DNA of 38,161 nt. Origin: Myxococcales bacterium (GTDB lineage Bacteria; Myxococcota_A; Polyangia; Haliangiales; Haliangiaceae). Made by a program: the position numbers and the translations under genes. Below are positions 33,016 through 38,161 of this stretch, piece by piece (within the stretch, counting starts at the first letter, position 1; each line of letters starts with the position of its first letter). The stretch is taken from the NCBI GenBank assembly GCA_005779305.1, contig SXJR01000088.1, positions 1 to 38,161 of the forward strand, given 5' to 3'. The notes under the pieces are model-generated. The model saw only the letters and a program-made list of their open reading frames with translations. It did not search any database and was not told the origin of the DNA.

Positions 33016-33091
33016 CCTCGGTACTGCGCGACGTCATCGCTGGCGACGCGATCGGCGGCCGAGCCTCGAGCCCGACACTGCCCCTCTCAGG

Positions 33092-34141
33092 TCAACGGGG
33101 CGGGCCGCCTGGCTTGTCGTGGTTCCAGGGAACGCCGAGGATCGTGCACGGTCCGGCATGCTCGATCGTGCCGTCGGTACCCGTGCCTGTGACCGCGCTG
33201 TTGCGTGTCACGGTGGCCTCGATGGCGAGATCGGTCTCGGCGAAGATCGCGGTCACGCACATCTCCTGATCGCCGATGCCCCACCCCACCGCCACGTCGC
33301 GTGGGTTGTCGTAGGCGCACGTGAAGCGCAGGCCGGTGGCGCCGGCGAGGTCGATCGGCGGATCGAACCCCCGGCCCCAGCTCATGCCGTGGCCCATCAC
33401 GTCGTAGATGTCGAGGCCGGCGCTGGGTCCACCCAGGACCTCGAGGCGGGCGTTGCGGCCGAGGCCGTGGAAATGGGGCAGCGCGTAGTGGACCTTGTAC
33501 GTCAGCGGCGTGCCCATGACCCGCTGGTGGTTGTCGGCGAGATCGCAGTCCATGGTGAAGGCGCTGCGCGCCCTCGGCTCGAGGCGGAGGTCCACGTACT
33601 GGAGGCGTCCTGGAGTCAATCTCACCCTCACGTCCTCGCGGGTGATGGTGTCGATGCGCATGGTCATCGACGTCGACACCGGCTCGTCGCTGGTGTTGAG
33701 CAGATGCGACGCGCCGATCACCCGCGACCAGGGCGGGATGCGAACGGCGACGCCATCGGCGAACGTCTGCGACTCGTCGGCGACCTGGGTCGACTGGGCG
33801 AACAGGTAGCCGCCGACGATCGCGGCGTCGAGCTCGCTGAAGTTGCCGTCGCTACACGGCCAGGCGCCGTCCGGCTGTGGGTACTTGTCGTCGGGCACGT
33901 AGAACCAGTTCGAGTGGTGGTACATGCCGCCGTTCTGCATCCGCACGTTCGATACCCACAGCTCGGTTGGGTTGTCGAGCGTCCAGCTCTGGCACAGCTG
34001 ATCGATCTCCTCGCCTGGGCGCAGGCTCACCGTCGAGATCTCGCGCTCGAGCGTGCAGGCGTCGCCGGTCTGCAAGCAAGGCGCGTCGCTGCCACATGCG
34101 ATCGCACCAGAGTTCATCAGGACCATCCATCCGGCGCGCAT
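33092..34141 (-). CDS. Copper type II ascorbate-dependent monooxygenase (PHM/DBM-like), exported
   Basis: A 349-residue protein with the full copper-ligand pattern of peptidylglycine/dopamine-beta-type monooxygenases: H75 and H76 (MYHHSNW), H146 (IGASHLLN), then H223 and H225 (LPHFHGLGRN), and M294 (GDQEMCVTAI). The spacings between these (71, 77, 71) resemble those in rat PHM (64, 70, 72, recalled from the literature). Such enzymes hydroxylate C-H bonds with O2 and a reductant. The N-terminal MRAGWMVLMNSGAIAC gives a short signal with lipobox AIAC, so a lipid-anchored periplasmic or surface location is likely. I used the ATG at 34141; the frame continues to 34177. It converges on the lipoprotein at 32473-33015. 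Substrate unknown. Confidence 0.8.
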   Translation of the reverse strand: MRAGWMVLMNSGAIACGSDAPCLQTGDACTLEREISTVSLRPGEEIDQLCQSWTLDNPTELWVSNVRMQNGGMYHHSNWFYVPDDKYPQPDGAWPCSDGNFSELDAAIVGGYLFAQSTQVADESQTFADGVAVRIPPWSRVIGASHLLNTSDEPVSTSMTMRIDTITREDVRVRLTPGRLQYVDLRLEPRARSAFTMDCDLADNHQRVMGTPLTYKVHYALPHFHGLGRNARLEVLGGPSAGLDIYDVMGHGMSWGRGFDPPIDLAGATGLRFTCAYDNPRDVAVGWGIGDQEMCVTAIFAETDLAIEATVTRNSAVTGTGTDGTIEHAGPCTILGVPWNHDKPGGPPR

Positions 34142-34155
34142 CCGCGAATCATCGG

Positions 34156-34335
34156 ATGGCGGCCGCGCCGTCGTCAATCGACGATTGGCGCGCGGTCGAG
34201 CAGGAACTCGGCGCCGACGGCTGCACCGACTGCGAGGCCTCGGATGGCAACGGGGTCATGACCGTGCCGGTCGGCGGGGTCAACTACTCGGTGCGATACT
34301 GGCGCGACGTCGCGCTCGGCAACCCGCCTTCCAGA
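34156..34335 (+). pseudogene. Possible gene fragment
   Basis: The plus frame from ATG 34156 reads well for about 55 residues: SSIDDWRAVEQELGADGC, TDCEASDGNGVMTVPVGG, VNYSVRYWRDVALGNPPS. It then runs into the 3' end of the minus-strand lipoprotein gene and loses protein character. There is no ribosome site. It may be the surviving piece of an exported Cys-containing protein. Confidence 0.3.
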
Positions 34336-34647
34336 TCAGAGCGGGAAGCCGCACCGTTCGATCGCCTGGCACGCGCGTGCCTCGGCATCCAGATCGCAGA
34401 AGTCCTCGCTGGTGAACTCCGCCGGGTTCTCGGCGAGTGGACCGCACGCGCAGGCCCAGTTGCCGGTCGCGCCTCCGCAATAGACTGCGTGCTCCGGGCT
34501 GGTGAAGAAGTTCACCTGGCACAGGTCGCCCGAGCGGGCCGAAGACCACTGCGTGGGAAGATCGCACGAGCCGCCGCCGCCGCCGCATCCACTGACCAGG
34601 CCGAGCAGCGCGGCACATGTCAGGAGCACGCGAACCATGCGCTGCAT
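34336..34647 (-). CDS. Small Cys-rich lipoprotein
   Basis: A 103-residue predicted lipoprotein: VRVLLTCAALLGLVSGC (lipobox VSGC), a poly-glycine linker and a mature part with eight cysteines (SCDLP, DLCQVNFF, VYCGG, WACACG, DFCDLD, ACQAIERCG). Probably a disulfide-bonded surface protein; family not recognised. Starts at 34647 or at the second ATG (34638). It is divergent from the lipoprotein gene at 34731; the 83-base gap between them holds both promoters. Confidence 0.72.
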   Translation of the reverse strand: MQRMVRVLLTCAALLGLVSGCGGGGGSCDLPTQWSSARSGDLCQVNFFTSPEHAVYCGGATGNWACACGPLAENPAEFTSEDFCDLDAEARACQAIERCGFPL

Positions 34648-34730
34648 CGTAGCGGCTGTGCGACCGAATCGCGCGAGAATCTCCGTCCGTCCGGTTGCTC
34701 CCTGCCGGTTGGCGAAGGCAGGCTAACCCG

Positions 34731-35429
34731 ATGCCTGGCGACGCAGCACCGAGGTACGCGGCGGCGGCGATGTCGATCGTGGCCGCCGTCGCGTGCGGTC
34801 CGAAGAGCACCCCGCCCGCATCGGCCGGCGAGTTCGCCGATCTGGACGATGTGGAGCTCGCGGGCGCTGCGGGCGCGGTGGCACCGACGGACGTGACCCG
34901 GTCGACGGAGCCCACCCTCGTGGCTGGCCACGCCGACGCTCGTTATGCGTTCGTGGTCCCGTCCGGGCTCAGTCGGTTGCGCGGCGTCGTGGCGCAGCCC
35001 GGCGACGACCCGCGTGAGCTCAGCCTGGTCGGCCCCGATGGCGTTGGCCTGCCGACCGTCACTGCGTTGTCGCTCGACTCGGTCGTGGTCTTCAGCGACC
35101 CGCTTGGCCTCGGCGTCGACGTGGGCGACATCAGCCCGGCGGAGCGCGACCGACTCGTCGCCCTGTACGGCGAGTACCTGCGGCAGCGGTTCCCGTCGGC
35201 GACCGCGGCGCGACAGACAACCATCGGGCCCCACGCGGCCGTTCGCGTCGACCTGCCACAAGTCGAGATGGCCGATCGCCCCGTCCGCAGCGGCCGTCAC
35301 TACCTGATCCTGGATGGCGCCGTGACGGTCTCCGTCGACTGCGTGTGGACCGACGAACATGCCGAGCGCATGGCCGCCGCGTGCGACGCGGTCGCCGCCA
35401 GCCTGCGCCGTTCCGCCGTGGCCAGGTGA
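34731..35429 (+). CDS. Lipoprotein of unknown function
   Basis: A 232-residue predicted lipoprotein. The signal ends in AMSIVAAVACG (lipobox VAC). The mature part is beta-rich, with ARYAFVVPSGLSRLRG and later HYLILDGAVTVSVDCVW, and a basic helical end (ERMAAACDAVAASLRR). I do not recognise a domain. The chosen ATG at 34731 begins a short basic segment; the ATG just before SIVAAVAC is an alternative. It is followed after 14 bases by the lipoprotein methyltransferase, so they are probably co-transcribed. Confidence 0.7.
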   Translation: MPGDAAPRYAAAAMSIVAAVACGPKSTPPASAGEFADLDDVELAGAAGAVAPTDVTRSTEPTLVAGHADARYAFVVPSGLSRLRGVVAQPGDDPRELSLVGPDGVGLPTVTALSLDSVVVFSDPLGLGVDVGDISPAERDRLVALYGEYLRQRFPSATAARQTTIGPHAAVRVDLPQVEMADRPVRSGRHYLILDGAVTVSVDCVWTDEHAERMAAACDAVAASLRRSAVAR

Positions 35430-35443
35430 TCGGGAGATGCGCC

Positions 35444-36163
35444 ATGCGTAGCCGCGGCTGGTCAGGGTGGAGGTCGCACCTGGGGTGCCTGGCGGCAGCG
35501 ATCGCCGGCGGCTGCGGGTCGGGCTCGACGCCGGCCTCGACGCCCGCGCATGTGGGCCCACACCACGATCACCGCGCGACCGGGACACACCACAGGTTCG
35601 AGGACGCGGAGGCGTGGGCCAAGGTCTTCGACGACCCGGGCCGCGACGAGTGGCAGCGCCCCGACGAGGTGCTGAGGGCGCTCGAGTTGACGCCGGCGAT
35701 GACCGTCGCCGACGTCGGCGCCGGGACCGGGTACTTCGCGGTGCGCCTGGCCCGCGCCGTGCCTGCCGGCGAGGTCATCGCGACCGATCTGGAGCCGGAC
35801 ATGGTGCGCTACCTGAACGAGCGTGCTCGCCGCGAGCACCTCCCCAACCTGCGCGCGGTCGCCGCCACTCCGACCACCTCGGGCCTCGCCGCCGGGAGCG
35901 TCGACCGCGTCCTGGTCGTGGACGTGTGGCACCACCTCGCCGATCGCGTCGGGTACGCCCGTGACCTGGCCGCGGCGCTCCGGCCCGGTGGCGTGCTGCT
36001 GGTCGTGGACTTCCACCTCACGGCCAGCCGTGGCCCGCCCAGGAGCATGCGCCTGGCGCCCGAGGTGATCGCTGCGGATCTCGCCGCCGCTGGTCTGGCG
36101 GCGAAGCTGTCGCCGGTGGCGCTGCCCGACCAGTACATCGTCGAGGCGCGCCACGGGCCGTGA
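35444..36163 (+). CDS. Class I SAM methyltransferase with a lipoprotein signal
   Basis: A 239-residue protein. The methyltransferase core is clear: motif I VADVGAGTGYFAVRLA, the acidic residue in IATDLEPDM, then VLVVDVWHHLADRVG and LRPGGVLLVVDF. A His-rich stretch (GPHHDHRATGTHHRF) and EWQRPDEVLRAL precede it, as in a known group of myxobacterial-type methyltransferases. The N-terminus MRSRGWSGWRSHLGCLAAAIAGGC reads as a lipoprotein signal (lipobox AGGC), which is odd because SAM is cytosolic. Start at 35444, with GGGAG upstream; a different-frame ATG lies at 35437. The longer frame to 35345 overlaps the previous gene. Confidence 0.82.
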   Translation: MRSRGWSGWRSHLGCLAAAIAGGCGSGSTPASTPAHVGPHHDHRATGTHHRFEDAEAWAKVFDDPGRDEWQRPDEVLRALELTPAMTVADVGAGTGYFAVRLARAVPAGEVIATDLEPDMVRYLNERARREHLPNLRAVAATPTTSGLAAGSVDRVLVVDVWHHLADRVGYARDLAAALRPGGVLLVVDFHLTASRGPPRSMRLAPEVIAADLAAAGLAAKLSPVALPDQYIVEARHGP

Positions 36164-36169
36164 CGCCGG

Positions 36170-36191
36170 CTCCCCGGTCCCGAACCGGGAG
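36170..36191. terminator. Hairpin after the methyltransferase gene
   Basis: CTCCCCGGT (36170-36178) pairs with ACCGGGAG (36184-36191), eight base pairs with one bulged C and a five-base loop. It is seven bases after the stop, in the 141-base gap between convergent genes. No U-tract. Confidence 0.4.
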
Positions 36192-36304
36192 TCGTCGTGC
36201 CGACGTAGCTGATCAGCGGCGATGCCATCGAGCGCGTTGTGCCCGACGGGGCGTGGCTCGGTCGTGTTGTCAGTGGAGGCGAACGCGACCGAGTGTTTCA
36301 CGGG

Positions 36305-37801
36305 TCAGGAGGCTTTGCCCATCTCGGCGCTGCCGGCGACGGCGGTGGCCTTGTGGCCGCCCTTGTAGATGTAGAAGTTGCCGCCGGTCGTGCTCTCGTC
36401 CTTCATCCCGTCGCCCTTCCACCAGTCGTCGCTGATGCCGCCGCCGGTGGGCGCGGCGTCGCTGTACTTGAAGTTGCTGGCGCCGGCCTGCGACTGCAGC
36501 GGCTGGTAGGTCTCGCCGCCCTTGCTGTCCTTGCCGGTGGTGTGCGCGTGGCCGTTGCCCTCCGCCATGATGACCCCGACGTGGCCGGCCGACACGCCGT
36601 CGATCTTGGACGCCTGGATGATCGCCACGTTGCCGGCGTTGGCCGCCTCCTGGGCCTGCTTTGCGCTGGTAGTGCGGGTCCAGCCGAAGTCGGATCCCCA
36701 CTTGTTGAGCCAGGCGCCGACGTAGTTGGCCGAGAGCTCGATGACCGGCACCTTCTCCAGCTTCTCCTTGGGGAGCTTGGTCGGGTTGTCGAGATCGGCG
36801 TACCAGACCCGCGGCAGGTAGCCGCCCATGGCGTTGACCATGTCGGTCGAGTAGACGTTGCAGTAGGTCGTGGCGCCCTTCTTCTTGTAGCGGGCGTCGG
36901 AGGTCTCGGTGGAAAGGGTGTCGGCGATGGCGCGCTGGGCGCTGCGCCACAGCGCCTTTCGACACTTCTCGATGTCGATCTTGCCGGACGACCCGCCGAG
37001 CAGGCCGCCGATCGCATCGATGGCGGCATCGGCCGCGTCGGCCACGGTGCTGGACGCGCTCTGGTCCTTGGCGGCCGCCTCGAGCCGCTGCACGATCGCC
37101 TCGGGCTCGTAGCCGACGCCGAGCGCGACGATGTCCTTCTCGCTCATGAGGTGGCCGCGAAGATGGACCTTGTACTGCTCGCGCATGCTCGTCGCCTGTG
37201 AGCCGGCCAGCCCGTAGAACTGGGGCGGGTTGTTCCAGTCGATGGTCTTGTCGTGGTTGGGTCCGGCGTGCGTGGCGTGTTTGTAGGTCGGCGCCGGCGT
37301 CGACGGCGAGCGCGCGATCATGCTGCCGACCCCGACGCTCACCGCGCTGGGCGCGCCGCGGACCATGGCGTCGGCGGCGCGGTCGGCCTCGGCTTCGAGC
37401 GAGTCGCCCGGCTGCGACACGGCGAGCTTGTGCTGCGCGGCCGCCGGCCCGCCGCTCTGCTGGCGGGTGTGGGCGACCTCGTGGGCGAGCAGGTGCAGGC
37501 CGTACGGATCGTCGGGCTGGTACTTGCCGGCGCCGAAGTGGATGTCGCTGCCGACCGCAAAGGCTTGGGCCCCGACCGCATCGGCGGCGGCGGCGGAGTC
37601 GGTGCCGGTGTGGACCCGGACCGTGCTCAGATCCGCGCACAACGAGTCCTCGAAGCGCTCGCGCACGCCGCCGGGCAGAGGTTCGCCGCCGCCGCCGCCG
37701 AGCCCCGAGGTCAGGGTCGACTTGCCGGCCGTCGGGTGAGCGGCCGGGGAGGCATTCGTCGACGGGGCGTGCCCGGGCTGGGGACCTCTCGCTTCTCTCA
37801 T
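36305..37801 (-). CDS. DUF4157 (eCIS core domain) protein 3, with Cys/His hydrolase-like C-terminus
   Basis: A 498-residue protein. The DUF4157 module runs about 45-155: RFEDSLCADLSTVRVHTG, SDIHFGAGKYQPDDPYG, HEVAH at 107-111 followed by TRQQSGG, and LEAEADRAADAMVRG. A middle helical region (WNNPPQFYGLAGSQ onward) follows. The C-terminal third has C314 in TYCNVYSTDM and H407 in SAGHVGVIMAEG, the Cys-then-His order of NlpC/P60-, CHAP- or Tae-type papain-fold peptidoglycan hydrolases; which one is uncertain. A contractile-injection cargo with a cell-wall amidase payload is the likely reading (inference). The start at 37801 gives a sensible N-terminus; the frame runs on to 38035 but that part overlaps the katG promoter and start. 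No ribosome site is obvious. Confidence 0.83.
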   Translation of the reverse strand: MREARGPQPGHAPSTNASPAAHPTAGKSTLTSGLGGGGGEPLPGGVRERFEDSLCADLSTVRVHTGTDSAAAADAVGAQAFAVGSDIHFGAGKYQPDDPYGLHLLAHEVAHTRQQSGGPAAAQHKLAVSQPGDSLEAEADRAADAMVRGAPSAVSVGVGSMIARSPSTPAPTYKHATHAGPNHDKTIDWNNPPQFYGLAGSQATSMREQYKVHLRGHLMSEKDIVALGVGYEPEAIVQRLEAAAKDQSASSTVADAADAAIDAIGGLLGGSSGKIDIEKCRKALWRSAQRAIADTLSTETSDARYKKKGATTYCNVYSTDMVNAMGGYLPRVWYADLDNPTKLPKEKLEKVPVIELSANYVGAWLNKWGSDFGWTRTTSAKQAQEAANAGNVAIIQASKIDGVSAGHVGVIMAEGNGHAHTTGKDSKGGETYQPLQSQAGASNFKYSDAAPTGGGISDDWWKGDGMKDESTTGGNFYIYKGGHKATAVAGSAEMGKAS

Positions 37802-37838
37802 GTACCGGGTCGAGACCGGTCGGCCCGGCTGTGAGCGC

Positions 37839-37877
37839 TGATAGTCTGTGCTTATCAAACCTATAAAATCGTCGGGA
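37839..37877 (+). promoter_or_regulatory. katG promoter with OxyR-like site
   Basis: TATAAA (37862-37867) is a good -10, 45 bases upstream of the katG ATG. At the proper 17-base spacing the -35 (TGATAG, 37839-37844) is poor, as in activator-dependent promoters. Over it lies ATAG-N7-TTAT-N7-ATAA (37841-37866), which matches the ATAG-N7-CTAT-N7-ATAG spacing of OxyR sites at three of the four tetrads, and TGATA-N9-TATCA (37839-37857) is a perfect inverted repeat. Peroxide-induced expression of katG is the expected consequence. Confidence 0.55.
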
Positions 37878-37912
37878 TGGCGGTTATCGAGGGGCGGGCG
37901 CATCCTGCCGTC

Positions 37913-38161
37913 ATGACCGACAAGATCAAGTCCGCAGGCTGCCCGGTGCACCACGGTGCGAACGCGACCGGCGCGCGCCGGTCGAATCGCGACTGGTGGC
38001 CGAACCAGCTCAACCTCAAGATCCTCCACCAGCACACCGCCGAGTCCAGTCCCATGGACGGGGCCTTCGACTACGCCGCGGCGTTCGCGAAGCTCGACCT
38101 GGCGGCGGTCAAGCAGGATCTGTACGCGCTGATGACCGACTCGAAGGATTGGTGGCCGGCC
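37913..38161 (+). CDS. katG: Catalase-peroxidase KatG, 5' part (cut by window end)
   Basis: The first 83 codons of a bifunctional haem catalase-peroxidase. The translation [15 protein letters not shown], then [19 protein letters not shown], then [19 protein letters not shown] and [12 protein letters not shown] is the conserved N-terminus of KatG. The active-site residues lie beyond the window, so I cannot judge activity. The N-terminal CPVHHG is typical of the family. It removes hydrogen peroxide in the cytosol. It is divergent from DUF4157 gene 3, and its upstream region carries an OxyR-like site. Confidence 0.97.
   Translation, partial: MTDKIKSAGCPVHHGANATGARRSNRDWWPNQLNLKILHQHTAESSPMDGAFDYAAAFAKLDLAAVKQDLYALMTDSKDWWPA

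Overview
The window is very GC-rich, gene-dense DNA that looks like a chromosomal segment of a myxobacterium or close relative (Myxococcota/deltaproteobacterial type). This is inferred from the many secreted lipoproteins with short Cys-rich or Ser/Gly-rich bodies, the transmembrane Ser/Thr protein kinase, the multi-REC hybrid signalling proteins, the DUF4157 proteins and the strong G/C third-codon bias. No rRNA, tRNA, CRISPR array, transposase or phage gene was found.

Layout. 41-6008: a zinc-ribbon hypothetical, then a tight three-gene signalling operon (hybrid histidine kinase; REC-Hpt-REC-REC-GGDEF regulator; CheY-like REC) that should link a cytosolic sensor to cyclic-di-GMP. 6099-10171 (minus strand): a flippase and a membrane Ser/Thr kinase. 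10328-13468: a 54-residue protein, a Tat-type lipoprotein amine oxidase, a peroxiredoxin whose catalytic residue is encoded by an in-frame TGA followed by a SECIS-like hairpin (a probable selenoprotein that ordinary ORF calling misses), and a DUF938 methyltransferase. 13711-17414: a second flippase with a Gfo/Idh/MocA oxidoreductase and an NAD-dependent epimerase, probably a surface-glycan cassette. 17675-25033: DUF4157 protein 1, a thioredoxin-fold lipoprotein, a divergent PARG-like protein, an internally deleted carboxyltransferase remnant, a small lipoprotein, DUF4157 protein 2 and another lipoprotein. 25071-28047: a decayed gene, a membrane/condensation-domain fusion protein and an iodotyrosine-deiodinase-like nitroreductase. 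28244-36163: mostly exported proteins, namely a GH31 glycosidase lipoprotein, a di-haem peroxidase coupled to a lipoprotein, a copper monooxygenase of the PHM/DBM type, several small lipoproteins and a lipoprotein methyltransferase. 36305-38161: DUF4157 protein 3 and the divergent start of katG, cut by the window edge.

The strongest points for follow-up are the selenocysteine peroxiredoxin (12421-12864). Next come the three DUF4157 proteins, which share the HExxH module of contractile-injection-system cargo but carry three different C-terminal regions, with no injection-system structural gene in the window. A redox/metal theme recurs: selenoperoxiredoxin, thioredoxin-like lipoprotein, MauG-type di-haem protein, PHM-like enzyme, IYD-like flavoprotein, and KatG behind an OxyR-like site. 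Whether these genes act together is not shown by the sequence.

All product calls come from reading motifs in the translated sequence; no database search was possible. Start codons were moved inward from the longest reading frame where a ribosome binding site, a signal peptide or a paralogue supported it.
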